The notes beneath the pieces are model-generated. The model was not told the DNA's origin and searched no databases. It worked only from the letters and a program-made list of their open reading frames with translations. A program made the translations under genes and the position numbers. From Rossellomorea orangium (GTDB lineage: Bacteria; Bacillota; Bacilli; Bacillales; Bacillaceae_B), in NCBI RefSeq assembly GCF_019334305.1, contig NZ_JAHWGH010000017.1:403035-467034 (forward strand): a DNA stretch of 64,000 nucleotides, read 5' to 3'. Of the stretch, positions 54,285 to 62,853 are shown in pieces; the stretch's first letter is position 1, and each line of letters begins with the position of its first letter.

Positions 54285-55044
54285 GCGGTATTTCATCGCC
54301 AATGGATGTGATATGGTTGCGAACGGAAATGGATACATGACTGTACAGCTCACGATCGATTTGGATAAAGAACTTATGAACCGACCATTCTACTGGCATT
54401 ATCTTGAAAAGACAGGGGGGACACCGAACCCGATGACGTTATCCCTCATCACCAATCCTGATCATGCACCTGAGGATATGAAAGGTGAACCGATCCACTT
54501 TGGTTCACCGAGGCTTCATCAGATCTTCCACTCAACCCGGAATCTTGCAGGGTATATACGGCTTTATGAAAATCGGTATACTCCGAGCGGCCAACAGACG
54601 CCCCTTCATCCTTGGCTGGGATTGAACATTAAAATATCTTATCAATCCAACCGAAAGAAAGACAGCATCCGTAGTATCGGTGTAAACTTGATCAATGGAA
54701 TCATAGAAGAAAACTTTCATGGGGCTCTAATGACCAAAAACATGACACCGAAGATTCCAGATTTCTCTTTCACTTTGACACCAATCATCAAACCGAAAAG
54801 TGGAGTGAACAGAGTCCAGTCATATCTATACGAAGAAATTAAAAGGGAACCCGTCGAGTGGGCGGAGCAAGCAAGAAAGACTTGGGAGGATGATCTTCAA
54901 CTTTTGAATCATTTTTATGGAGATCAGGAAGAAAAACCCGAATCCTATTTTCTTGAGCAGCAGGCTTTAAAGGAGCAGTATGAACCAAAAATTACCATAG
55001 AGGTCATAAACGGTGGAATATTTTATTTACAGCAGTCACAGTGA
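54253..55044 (+). CDS. yqhG: conserved protein YqhG
   Basis: 263 residues, soluble, with no catalytic motif I recognise. It follows yqhH with a 32-base overlap behind AAAGGAGG, so it is translated with it and probably acts in the same process. Function unknown. Confidence 0.9.
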   Translation: MQQHEIHRFLERYFIANGCDMVANGNGYMTVQLTIDLDKELMNRPFYWHYLEKTGGTPNPMTLSLITNPDHAPEDMKGEPIHFGSPRLHQIFHSTRNLAGYIRLYENRYTPSGQQTPLHPWLGLNIKISYQSNRKKDSIRSIGVNLINGIIEENFHGALMTKNMTPKIPDFSFTLTPIIKPKSGVNRVQSYLYEEIKREPVEWAEQARKTWEDDLQLLNHFYGDQEEKPESYFLEQQALKEQYEPKITIEVINGGIFYLQQSQ

Positions 55045-55073
55045 GGAATCTGGGGGATACCTTCCCCCAGGAT

Positions 55074-55106
55074 CAAAAAAAGGACTGCCGTTTAGGGCAG
55101 CCCTTG
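55074..55106 (-). terminator. yqzE terminator
   Basis: GGGCTGCC / GGCAGTCC with T7 on the minus strand. A second hairpin CTGGGGG / CCCCCAG lies just upstream (about 55050-55070), next to the yqhG end. Confidence 0.75.
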
Positions 55107-55110
55107 TCCA

Positions 55111-55290
55111 CTATTTATTTTTCTTGAACAGTATCATGAAAGCATACGGAATGATGCCGAACCATCTGAAAAGAAATGGTTCCCGCTCGTTCTTTTTCTG
55201 CTTTTTTAATGTTTTACGTTCATGAGGTGATTTTTCATAATGTTGAACAAATGTTTGTGTTATGAACTTAACATAATCATTCACTGACAT
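55111..55290 (-). CDS. yqzE: YqzE-family protein
   Basis: 59 residues beginning MSVNDYVKFITQTFVQ and ending EPFLFRWFGIIPYAFMILF, with a basic middle; typical of YqzE, the small gene at the end of the comG region. Start ATG 55290 after GGAGGGTGG. Function unknown. Confidence 0.85.
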   Translation of the reverse strand: MSVNDYVKFITQTFVQHYEKSPHERKTLKKQKKNEREPFLFRWFGIIPYAFMILFKKNK

Positions 55291-55338
55291 AAAAGCACCA
55301 CCCTCCGCTTCCATCAGTATTCCCGGTAGTGCCAGGAA

Positions 55339-55848
55339 TTATACAACATTATGTTGAAGATAGGGTAATATCAGCTCTACCACTTCATCCACGGATTTAC
55401 CCTCTGTAAAAATGGTCACTGTGCTCCCACTTTCGTAAAGGGGCAGCCGACGCTCATACAGCTCCTTTAAACTGGTTTTCGAATTTCTTTGAACAAGTGG
55501 CCTGTCCTGATCTCCTTCAAGCCTTTTCCATAATGAACCAAAAGGGCAGGTAAGATGGAAAACAGAACCACAATTCCGTAGAAAGGCACGGTTCTCCTCC
55601 CTTTCTACTATTCCACCACCAGTCGTTATGATGGCCATTTCTTTTTTCAGTTCCTGAAGAACACTCGTTTCAAGTTCTCTAAAATACGTTTCACCATGCT
55701 GATGAAAGATGTCTCTAATCGATTTTTTCTCTTTAGTCTCAATATATTGATCCAGATCAATGACAGGAAGATTCAGTACTTCTCCCAAACGTTTTCCAAC
55801 CGTTGTCTTTCCCACACCCATAAAGCCTACAAAGAAAATCGGTTTCAT
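55339..55848 (-). CDS. aroK: shikimate kinase AroK
   Basis: 169 residues: P-loop GFMGVGKTTVGKRL, LDQYIETKEKKSIRDIF, and FRELETSVLQEL with GGGIV. Phosphorylates shikimate. It lies between comGG and yqzE, not with aroQ. Confidence 0.95.
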   Translation of the reverse strand: MKPIFFVGFMGVGKTTVGKRLGEVLNLPVIDLDQYIETKEKKSIRDIFHQHGETYFRELETSVLQELKKEMAIITTGGGIVEREENRAFLRNCGSVFHLTCPFGSLWKRLEGDQDRPLVQRNSKTSLKELYERRLPLYESGSTVTIFTEGKSVDEVVELILPYLQHNVV

Positions 55849-55851
55849 ATT

Positions 55852-56223
55852 CTACTCCCAACGTATGATTTGTTTTGTTTCCCTATTATACACAACCGTT
55901 TCAGGAAGAAAAACCTTCTCGTCCCTTTTGAACGTCAATTCCATTTGAACTTCACTGGAATTGAGCATCGTACTTGAGGTCATGACCTCGCCGAAAGTTA
56001 GATTTATTACTCCAGTGTATAAGGATTCATTCTCCATCTCGAGTAAGATGCTGTGGGAGAGGCTTATGTTTCTCTCGTGCATACTCTTCATATTCGAAAG
56101 GTATTGATACTTACTTATATAAATGTCTTTTGATGCAAAAGCCAAAAAAAGGACAATCACCAGGAGGAACAGGGTATACGGCAGGATGAACCCACTATCG
56201 TTAAGGTGAAAACGACCCCTCAA
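55852..56223 (-). CDS. comGG: competence protein ComGG
   Basis: About 123 residues with an N-terminal prepilin-like hydrophobic segment (GFILPYTLFLLVIVLFLAF) and a polar C-terminal domain. ComGG is a minor component of the DNA-uptake pilus. The best start is a TTG at 56223 within the end of comGF (23-base overlap). The longer ORF upstream is not supported. Confidence 0.8.
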   Translation of the reverse strand: MRGRFHLNDSGFILPYTLFLLVIVLFLAFASKDIYISKYQYLSNMKSMHERNISLSHSILLEMENESLYTGVINLTFGEVMTSSTMLNSSEVQMELTFKRDEKVFLPETVVYNRETKQIIRWE

Positions 56224-56686
56224 ATGGTGAAAAACACATGAAATCCCCTTCCACTTTTTCGCCTCCTTCAAATTCCAAATCCAAATGCACCCCCCCTCGA
56301 ATGGAAGTAAAGGTAACCTGATCCACTGCCTGAAGTACGATTTCATGCCCTCTATTATTCACCCTCCTTCGAATGGATTGATCGTAGGTTTCATATAGAA
56401 TCGTTTCTCCATCCATCACAAATGAAATGTGCTGTGGCGCGATTTCTACAGCTTCCACATTCTTTAATTCGTTCCTAACGCTCTCATTGAATAAATTCCA
56501 CTCATAATAATGGGGTGGGACCAAATCATTCTTTATCATCATAAAGCCCTTCATCATAAGAGGAAGACTGAAGGATATCATGCAAAATACACTAAAACTT
56601 AACAGGGCTTCAACCAATGTAAACCCCCGTTCATCTTTTTTGTGATGTACAAATCTCCCGGCTATCGTAGCGAACGCAAGCTTCAT
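56201..56686 (-). CDS. comGF: competence protein ComGF
   Basis: 161 residues: prepilin-type leader with cleavage site DERGFTLVEAL, then a hydrophobic segment and a C-terminal domain. Minor pseudopilin. Start ATG 56686 after GGGAGTGG; overlaps comGE by 56 bases. Confidence 0.85.
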   Translation of the reverse strand: MKLAFATIAGRFVHHKKDERGFTLVEALLSFSVFCMISFSLPLMMKGFMMIKNDLVPPHYYEWNLFNESVRNELKNVEAVEIAPQHISFVMDGETILYETYDQSIRRRVNNRGHEIVLQAVDQVTFTSIRGGVHLDLEFEGGEKVEGDFMCFSPFEGSFSP

Positions 56687-56942
56687 CACCACTCCCATCT
56701 TTCCAAGCGACCTCATACCTGACCCCCTTATACATTCTTGCATGAGTAGAAAATTCATGCGTAACAATCGCTTTCTCTACACTTTCCCTAAGAAATTTCA
56801 GCGCTTCCACTTCATACTGAAGCTGTTGAAGGCGGTGCATGTATTGAATGAGAAAGGGTATAAACAACCCACATATCATAAGGGTACAACTAAAAGCGAC
56901 AAGCGTTTCAGTAAGTGAGAAACCTTTAGAATTCTTGTACAT
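56631..56942 (-). CDS. comGE: competence protein ComGE
   Basis: 103 residues: MYKNSKGFSLTETL leader, hydrophobic segment, then a short C-terminal domain with CVRYDSREIC. Minor pseudopilin. Start ATG 56942 after AAGGGAG. Confidence 0.87.
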   Translation of the reverse strand: MYKNSKGFSLTETLVAFSCTLMICGLFIPFLIQYMHRLQQLQYEVEALKFLRESVEKAIVTHEFSTHARMYKGVRYEVAWKDGSGDEACVRYDSREICTSQKR

Positions 56943-57372
56943 AAAATCTCCCTTGGCCAATTTGGAACATGAGGTACATAGTCTCATGTTCCGTTTTAAA
57001 ATTCACACTGCCAAATCTGTTCGTATTTCCATCAGGATAAAAAGTGATCTCTTCGAGGCTGTTCCTGGCAGCTATCTCAATTCCTGCAGGAAGCTCCCTT
57101 GATACAACCGTTTGTCTCGCTTCCGTTTTCGCAACATATTTATTGGTTAGTGGATAAAAAGTCAAGAAAATCAGTGATTGATGGTTGACACTGTAGCTTT
57201 GAATCTGGTAAAGATCCGATTCGAGCTGGGAAATGAAGAGCTCCTTTTCAGTGTGGCTTTTTAAAGGCAGGACAGAAAAGCCGACCCATGAAAGGAGAAT
57301 GGTGAAGATCATCAAGACGATGAGCATTTCTATGAGGGTATAACCTGCTTCAGCTTTACCACTATCATTAAT
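56926..57372 (-). CDS. comGD: competence pseudopilin ComGD (ATT start likely)
   Basis: About 148 residues with the prepilin cleavage region KAEAGYTLIEMLIVLM. The first ordinary ATG (57327) lies after this site and would remove the leader that PrePilin peptidase ComC needs. No ATG, GTG or TTG lies between that and the upstream stop. The candidate is an ATT at 57372, overlapping the comGC stop. If this is wrong, the gene has 133 residues. Confidence 0.8.
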   Translation of the reverse strand: MNDSGKAEAGYTLIEMLIVLMIFTILLSWVGFSVLPLKSHTEKELFISQLESDLYQIQSYSVNHQSLIFLTFYPLTNKYVAKTEARQTVVSRELPAGIEIAARNSLEEITFYPDGNTNRFGSVNFKTEHETMYLMFQIGQGRFYVQEF

Positions 57373-57676
57373 CGGAAGTCACCACTTTTCCTTCCGCATT
57401 CACAGTGATGGCTCTCCCATCAGGACATGCTTTATACTCATCGTTCAGATAACCATCTGTAACAAGAGAATCAATGGTCACCGGATCAGTATTCCCGTCC
57501 ATCTTATATGCTTCAATTTGCCCTTCGACCATATGAATAAATGCCTCACAGCCTTTTGAATTAATGGAATTACTCTGATTGGTCACATTCGGGATTGTAA
57601 TGAAAAGCAAAACAGAAATGACGAGTAAAACGATCATCATCTCGATCAAAGTGAAACCTTTTTCATTTTTGAGCAT
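57368..57676 (-). CDS. comGC: major competence pseudopilin ComGC
   Basis: 102 residues: leader MLKNEKGFTLIEMMIVLLVI with cleavage after Gly, then hydrophobic segment and a C-terminal domain with two Cys (GCEAF, ACPDG). ComGC is the main subunit of the competence pilus. Start ATG 57676 behind AGGAGG. Confidence 0.95.
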   Translation of the reverse strand: MLKNEKGFTLIEMMIVLLVISVLLFITIPNVTNQSNSINSKGCEAFIHMVEGQIEAYKMDGNTDPVTIDSLVTDGYLNDEYKACPDGRAITVNAEGKVVTSD

Positions 57677-57702
57677 ATTTGTCCTCCTGGAAATAATTTT
57701 TT

Positions 57703-58725
57703 TCATATCCCCTGCATCATTTGAAAAAGTGGCATCATAATGGAGAAGTAGATCGCCATGATGAATAGTCCGACAATAGTAAAAATCGCAGGCTGGATAT
57801 ACTTGAGCCATGTATGCGTTCTTTCTTCTAAATCCTGAAAGCAGATATCACTGTAAACACGAAGTTCTTCTGCCAACCTTCCGTTCGTTTGACCGTGATG
57901 AACGATGAACGGCAATTCTTCCTGAAAAAATGGCAGAGAAGTAAAACACTCATGAAAAGGTATACCTGCTTTAAGTTTTTGTATGAACTGGCTGGAAATG
58001 TACTGCAATGTCGGACGGAATGATTGACTCTCGATGATGAGCAAGGATTCAGTAATGGATACTCCGCTTGAGAGAAGAAAACTTAATTCCCGGGAAAAAA
58101 AGTAGGAATGACCCAGCTTTATATAAAACGAAAAAATTGGAAGTCTGCTTAAGGCTGCCGAAAGTTTTGGAGGGGAAATTCGCTTTTTAAAAAGAAAGAA
58201 AAGAATGGTGGAAAATAGGAGAATAAAAAAAACTACACCTAATACCATTGGGAAGTTTTCGATAAAGTGTAAAAGATACGTAAGTTTTGCTGAAGGTTCA
58301 TAGCCCATTGAAGAATACAGGGACTGAAATCTTGGAAAAAGCACTTTGCGAAGCAGCACCATCATGATGATGGAAATGAAGATCAGCATTAGTGGGTATT
58401 GGAAGACTTTTTGCAGCTGCTGTTGATTTTTCCTTCTTTTAATAAGATAGGTCCCAGCTTCAGACAAAGTGTGGCCCATTTGACCATGATGCTCGGCGAA
58501 AAAAATTTGTGCGCTGACGTGACTGGGAAGGTTTAATTGTTTACTCATCACAGTGGAAATGGATTCACCTTTCTGGAGTGAGGCAACCAATCTCCTTTTT
58601 AATTTGATGGTTTTCTTCTCCTTTGGTACCAAAAGAAAGTCGATGGCTTCCATAAAGGTATATCCCTTTTGAAGTAAATCACCAAGTCTCTTTAGAAATT
58701 TACCTTGATCATCGCTTTTCTTCAT
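57703..58725 (-). CDS. comGB: competence membrane protein ComGB
   Basis: 340 residues of the GspF/PilC family: two homologous helical domains and three membrane segments. Platform of the pilus assembly system in the membrane. It overlaps comGA by 17 bases. Confidence 0.93.
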   Translation of the reverse strand: MKKSDDQGKFLKRLGDLLQKGYTFMEAIDFLLVPKEKKTIKLKRRLVASLQKGESISTVMSKQLNLPSHVSAQIFFAEHHGQMGHTLSEAGTYLIKRRKNQQQLQKVFQYPLMLIFISIIMMVLLRKVLFPRFQSLYSSMGYEPSAKLTYLLHFIENFPMVLGVVFFILLFSTILFFLFKKRISPPKLSAALSRLPIFSFYIKLGHSYFFSRELSFLLSSGVSITESLLIIESQSFRPTLQYISSQFIQKLKAGIPFHECFTSLPFFQEELPFIVHHGQTNGRLAEELRVYSDICFQDLEERTHTWLKYIQPAIFTIVGLFIMAIYFSIMMPLFQMMQGI

Positions 58726-59782
58726 GAACCCATTTCCTATATTCATTCTCTGAAACAAAACCTAGTGCCACCCCTTTACAGATTAATGTTTGCAGTGTGC
58801 GGTACTTGTGTTGGACAATTTCACCCCTTGCCTCTTTCAATACTTTCTTCAAGGCACTTCCCGTAATGATTTCATATACCGATGCCCTGTTCCGCTTTTC
58901 CCCTCTTAAACATTGTCCGCCACACTCCCCTTTGCAGATCGGACATAAAAGTTTCAACAATCTTTGAGCGGATACAGCAAGCAGGGTCTGCTCGATATCA
59001 TGCCACTCGATTCCTAATTCCATTAAGCGGTAAATCGCCCCTTTTGCATCTCTTGTATGCATGGTTGAAATCACCAAGTGCCCCGTCAAGCTTGCCCTAA
59101 CAGCGATTTCTGCCGTCTCCCGATCGCGGATTTCCCCCACCATGATAATGTCGGGGTCGTGTCGCAGGATTGCTTTTAATCCCGTGGAATACGTAATCCC
59201 TGCTTTCTCATTTACCTGGATCTGAACCATTTCATCATGCTGCTTCTCGACGGGATCCTCCAGGGTGATCACATTTCGGTTTAATACCACGGAGCAGTGG
59301 TGAACGAGTGAATATAACGTAGTGGTTTTACCACTACCAGTCGGTCCAGTGAACAGGATGAGGCCATGGGAATGCATTAGCAGGGCAAGAAGTTTCTTGG
59401 CAGAAGAAGGGTAAAGAGACATTTTCTCAATGGGAATCTGGTATTTTTGAGGGAGTATCCGAATGACGAGACTTTCTTTTAAATGTGTCGTAGGCAGGGT
59501 TGATATTCTGAGAGAGAGAGGGGTATTTCTGACGGTAAGGCTGAAAGAGCCACTTTGAGGTTTGCGTTTTTCTCCGATATCCATGGAAGCCATGAACTTC
59601 AGATGGGCAATCAGACGTTCTGCCTGATCTTCGTCGATGGTCTGGAATGGCACCAAACCCCCGAGTTTCCTGAATTGAATCAAGTATTCTTTCGTTCTGG
59701 GTATCAAATGAATATCTGTTGCATCATTGCTGAATGCTTCTCCAATCATCACTTCCGATAAAGATTCGACTGAGTGAAATAT
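58709..59782 (-). CDS. comGA: competence ATPase ComGA (ATA start likely)
   Basis: 347 or 357 residues: secretion-ATPase with Walker A GPTGSGKTTTLYS, Walker B IIMVGEIRD and the Cys cluster CPICKGECGGQC. It powers DNA-uptake pilus assembly. The first ordinary start (ATG 59752, poor site) omits residues that match the B. subtilis N-terminus (HSVESLSEVMIGEAF). Upstream in frame, an ATA at 59782 lies nine bases after AAAGGTGG; this could be the true start, giving 357 residues. First gene of comG. Confidence 0.93.
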   Translation of the reverse strand: MFHSVESLSEVMIGEAFSNDATDIHLIPRTKEYLIQFRKLGGLVPFQTIDEDQAERLIAHLKFMASMDIGEKRKPQSGSFSLTVRNTPLSLRISTLPTTHLKESLVIRILPQKYQIPIEKMSLYPSSAKKLLALLMHSHGLILFTGPTGSGKTTTLYSLVHHCSVVLNRNVITLEDPVEKQHDEMVQIQVNEKAGITYSTGLKAILRHDPDIIMVGEIRDRETAEIAVRASLTGHLVISTMHTRDAKGAIYRLMELGIEWHDIEQTLLAVSAQRLLKLLCPICKGECGGQCLRGEKRNRASVYEIITGSALKKVLKEARGEIVQHKYRTLQTLICKGVALGFVSENEYRKWVHEEKR

Positions 59783-59969
59783 GGATGTGCACCACCTTTC
59801 TTATTTCTTACTTTAAGATATACGACATTTTGTTACAAATTCCTTCTTTTTCCACAAACTTTTTTAAATCTTGCATTGAAGTATCTTCTCTTTCTCTTCG
59901 AATCACATATTAATCGCCCACCCATATATTATGAAGGAAAACATTCATTCGAAAGCGGTGACCCTTCTC
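59783..59969. promoter_or_regulatory. divergent promoter region comGA / cupin
   Basis: An AT-rich gap. The comG operon needs ComK in B. subtilis; I see A/T runs but no clean pair of K-boxes, so a ComK site is only likely by analogy. Confidence 0.3.
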
Positions 59970-60608
59970 ATGACGAAATATATGGATTACACCTCTCCAG
60001 ATGTACAATTCTCATATGATGTTAACAAAAGTACTCTATTTAAAAAAGACCATCAAAACTTGATCAATATTTTGGGAGTAGGCCAATTAAATACATTGGA
60101 TCAAACATCCCTGCTTGATATCTATTTAAGTAAACATAACTTTGTAGAGCCCCACTATCATCAAAATGCTGCCGAGCTGGTATATTGCATTTCAGGTGCG
60201 GCTACAGTATCGATTCTTAATCCATTTACAAAGGAAATACAAAATTACTCTATATCCCCGGGACAAGTTGCAAACATACCTCAAGGCTGGTGGCATTACG
60301 AGGAGGCGACCAAGGACCGTACTCACCTATTGGCAATCTTCAATGCGCCTACCCCGGAAGTGATACTAGGTTCGGATATCTTGAAGCTCACCCCTTCAAG
60401 TGTCATGGCGAAAAACTATTGCATGAATGAAGGCGCGTGGATCAAAACGACAGAAAAGGTGAAGCCGGGCACCTATATCGGTCCGAGTTGCTTAGAACCT
60501 GAGAGGTATCCACCAGCCCGGACAACACAGCACAATTACTCCCCATATCATTATCGATATCAGCCAAACCCCTATTACTACAGGCAATGCATCCCGAAAA
60601 CTTTTTAA
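59970..60608 (+). CDS. cupin-domain protein with Tyr-rich tail
   Basis: About 212 residues. A cupin barrel with metal ligands in EPHYHQNAAELVYCISG (two His, Glu) and a later His in GWWHYEE; then ENCMNEGAWI-like regions. The C-terminus is rich in Tyr, His and Pro (YSPYHYRYQPNPYYYRQ), which is a look shared by spore-coat proteins. Nearest known relatives are oxalate-decarboxylase-like cupins; no function shown. Start ATG 59970 behind GCGGTGA. An earlier ATG at 59931 lacks a ribosome site. Confidence 0.6.
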   Translation: MTKYMDYTSPDVQFSYDVNKSTLFKKDHQNLINILGVGQLNTLDQTSLLDIYLSKHNFVEPHYHQNAAELVYCISGAATVSILNPFTKEIQNYSISPGQVANIPQGWWHYEEATKDRTHLLAIFNAPTPEVILGSDILKLTPSSVMAKNYCMNEGAWIKTTEKVKPGTYIGPSCLEPERYPPARTTQHNYSPYHYRYQPNPYYYRQCIPKTF

Positions 60609-60668
60609 AAAAATACATGAATAGTTCCTTAAAATTGAAACATACTATATTTTGTAAAGAAGATTCAA

Positions 60669-60740
60669 TGGGCTATAGCCAAGCGGTAAGGCATCGCACT
60701 TTGACTGCGACATGCGTTGGTTCGAATCCAGCTAGCCCAG
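60669..60740 (+). tRNA. tRNA-Gln (TTG anticodon)
   Basis: 72 bases: acceptor TGGGCTA/TAGCCCA, anticodon loop CTTTGAC giving TTG, T-loop GGTTCGAATCC, discriminator G. The CCA is not encoded. A run of T follows and then a dispersed repeat four bases later. Confidence 0.95.
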
Positions 60741-60744
60741 TTTT

Positions 60745-60890
60745 AAAAGCGGAAGGGGCTTTGCCCAGAGGCGACAAGCATAAGATGAGGCATCCCGGAA
60801 GGCGCTCTTTGCCTTTTGGGGTGCCTTAGCTTATGACCTCGAGCCTCTAAGCCCCTGCAGCTGGATAATCCAAAAGCGGAGGCGGCTTGG
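60745..60890. repeat. dispersed hairpin repeat, copy 4
   Basis: Same family as 22468, 30799 and 30923: AAAAGCGGAAGGGG start, GCGACAAGCATAAGATGAGG, CTTATGACCTCGAGCC. Begins four bases after tRNA-Gln. Confidence 0.75.
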
Positions 60891-60911
60891 TCAGCCCCGA
60901 CACTTACCATT

Positions 60912-60953
60912 GAAAAAGGCAGTCATTTGAAAAATTCAAGTGACTGCCTTTTA
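60912..60953 (-). terminator. mgsR terminator
   Basis: AAGGCAGTCA / TGACTGCCTT with TTTTTC on the minus strand. Confidence 0.8.
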
Positions 60954-60956
60954 TAT

Positions 60957-61337
60957 TCAGCTGCTTTTCTTCAATGTTCTGTTTTTATTCGCAAGACTCT
61001 GAAGTCCATCCGGGTTGTAGCCGACCACCAGTTTTTTTCCGTCTGTCAGAAGTGGCCTGCGAAGAAGCTTCGGTTCATCAATGATTAATTTAATCACTTC
61101 GGACAGTGGCAAATCATTCACATCTTTCCCTAATTCTTTAAAGGTTTGGCTTCGAGTGGCGAGGATCTCATCAAGTCCCTCTGTCGTAAGGGATAACAAT
61201 TCCATTAGTTCTTTATGAGTCGGTGTCTCTCTAAAAAGGTGCCTCTCATCAAAATCAACAGAATGTGCGGTTAACCACTTTTTGGCTTTTCGGCAAGAGG
61301 TACAGCTTGGATAAGTAAAAAATGTAAGGTTATTCAC
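60957..61337 (-). CDS. mgsR: Spx-family stress regulator MgsR
   Basis: 126 residues of the ArsC/Spx family: redox CTSC at residues 10-13 (YPSCTSCRKAK), then GLDEILATRSQTFK and LLRRPLLTDGKKLVVGYN. MgsR is the regulator that binds RNA polymerase and controls part of the general stress regulon in B. subtilis. Start GTG 61337 behind AAGGAGGT. Its own promoter region upstream is not resolved. Confidence 0.93.
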   Translation of the reverse strand: MNNLTFFTYPSCTSCRKAKKWLTAHSVDFDERHLFRETPTHKELMELLSLTTEGLDEILATRSQTFKELGKDVNDLPLSEVIKLIIDEPKLLRRPLLTDGKKLVVGYNPDGLQSLANKNRTLKKSS

Positions 61338-61730
61338 TTTCTTGACCTCCTTCAAATTTAACTTTCAAGTTTCTAAGATTTGTTAAACATATTGTATATT
61401 AATTGTATAACTTTTGTACAGTAATTTCCCTTGGGAATTTGTGAACATTTTTTTACAGAGAATGGACGGAGTGAATTCTTCTTGGGTTGCTATCGTTTTA
61501 AAGCTGATTACAACTCAATATCAGGTAGAGGCCCCCTTCAGTAAACGGGAAGGTTTCACATTTTGAGCATTGTGGAAGTAAGTAACAAGGGTAAAAAACG
61601 GATAAATAAAATTTTAAGGGTTAGATTACACCTATTCGTCACAAACTAACATCAAACACTTATTTACTTTTATGGTAGTATTCATTTATAATATTGAGTG
61701 ATGGACTTAGGGTGCAAAGGAGGGTTACAT
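61338..61730. other. intergenic region between mgsR and yqgY
   Basis: About 390 bases, AT-rich, probably holding both divergent promoters. I see no reliable ORF, RNA or repeat in it. Confidence 0.4.
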
Positions 61731-61976
61731 ATGGATCGTATGTTTAGAGTTCTAGGTTTTTGGACTGGTATTTTTGCCGTTATGTTCTATCTTGGTGATA
61801 TGACCACAACATCATTAATCTTTTTAGGCCAAACCGGATTCTTCATTATGCTTAGCTATTTAAAACTGTCCGAACGCATGTATATTTATGTTTTCGGTGC
61901 ATACTTAACAGTGTTCTTTGCAGGTTTTACTTATTGGACGACCTTTATGATGACTCCGGGTGCAGGAGGACACTAA
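61731..61976 (+). CDS. yqgY: DUF2626 membrane protein YqgY
   Basis: 81 residues, three hydrophobic segments, ending GAGGH. The size, MDRMFRVLGFWTGIF start and location match YqgY. Start ATG 61731 behind AAAGGAGGG. Unknown function; small membrane proteins of this family are common in bacilli. Confidence 0.85.
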   Translation: MDRMFRVLGFWTGIFAVMFYLGDMTTTSLIFLGQTGFFIMLSYLKLSERMYIYVFGAYLTVFFAGFTYWTTFMMTPGAGGH

Positions 61977-62014
61977 AAAAAATCCCTTCAGCTGATTGCT
62001 GAAGGGGTTTTTTT
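61977..62014. terminator. terminator between yqgY and yqgX
   Basis: CCCCTTCAGC / GCTGAAGGGG-type stem (AATCCCTTCAGC ... GCTGAAGGGGTT) with A and T flanks; serves both converging genes. Confidence 0.75.
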
Positions 62015-62648
62015 AGAAGCCGTTTAAAAATGGATTTGAGTCCATTTCTGCTTCTATTGATGTTTCAGGACCATGTCCAGGAAGAACCTTTGTTTCTTCA
62101 GGCAGGGTCAATAACCTTTCATGAATGCTTGCCAGTAACTCTTTGTGATTTCCACCTGGTAAATCGGAACGTCCGATACTCCCCATAAACAGTGTGTCTC
62201 CTGCTAATACAATTCCACTTTCTTGTACATAATAAGAAATACTACCAGGTGAATGACCTGGTGTTTCGAACAACTGGAGCTGAAAGTCTCCGATTGTTAA
62301 ATTCTTTTCATTTGTCAGTATGTAATCAGCCGGTTTAAGTCTGATCAACTCACCCATCATGAATAGCTGGGAACCATTTAAAGAGGGATCCAATAACCAC
62401 TGAGCTTCTTTTTCATGAACATAAACTGGGATGTCAAAGCTCCTCCTTATATCGTCAACAGCTCCGATATGATCGAAATGAGCATGTGTGAGGAGAATGG
62501 CTAACGGGGACAACGATTGACTTTCCAACCAGTCAATCAGTTTCTCCCCTTCACCACCGGGATCAATGACAAGACAATCCTTGCTAGAGTTCCATAAGAT
62601 ATAACAGTTGGTTTGCAAAGGGCCTAATGGGATTTGTTTCCACTGCAA
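62013..62648 (-). CDS. yqgX: metallo-beta-lactamase-fold hydrolase YqgX
   Basis: 211 residues with LLTHAHFDHIGAVDDI (HxHxDH) and later GHSPGSISYY, LAGDTLF and LPGHGPETS. A glyoxalase-II-like hydrolase. The start is TTG 62648, seven bases after GGAGGTG, which begins MQWKQIPLGPLQTN. Upstream ATGs are not backed by a site. Confidence 0.9.
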   Translation of the reverse strand: MQWKQIPLGPLQTNCYILWNSSKDCLVIDPGGEGEKLIDWLESQSLSPLAILLTHAHFDHIGAVDDIRRSFDIPVYVHEKEAQWLLDPSLNGSQLFMMGELIRLKPADYILTNEKNLTIGDFQLQLFETPGHSPGSISYYVQESGIVLAGDTLFMGSIGRSDLPGGNHKELLASIHERLLTLPEETKVLPGHGPETSIEAEMDSNPFLNGF

Positions 62649-62853
62649 CGTTTTCACCTCCATTTGTGATACATTAATTGTATCAGAACTTCCAGCTTCA
62701 TAAAAACATGGAAGTCGCAAGGTAGACATAGAAGTGTCAATATTTGACCTCGACAAAAAGGAAAAAAAACTATAAAATGTTAATGAGTGCATTTATGTAC
62801 ATATTGTTATCAAGAGGTCAGTAAAACGCATTTTAATGAAAGGGGTCATATAA

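Noticed and set aside
60587..60829. 80-aa ORF over tRNA-Gln
   Set aside because: Covers the tRNA and repeat copy 4.
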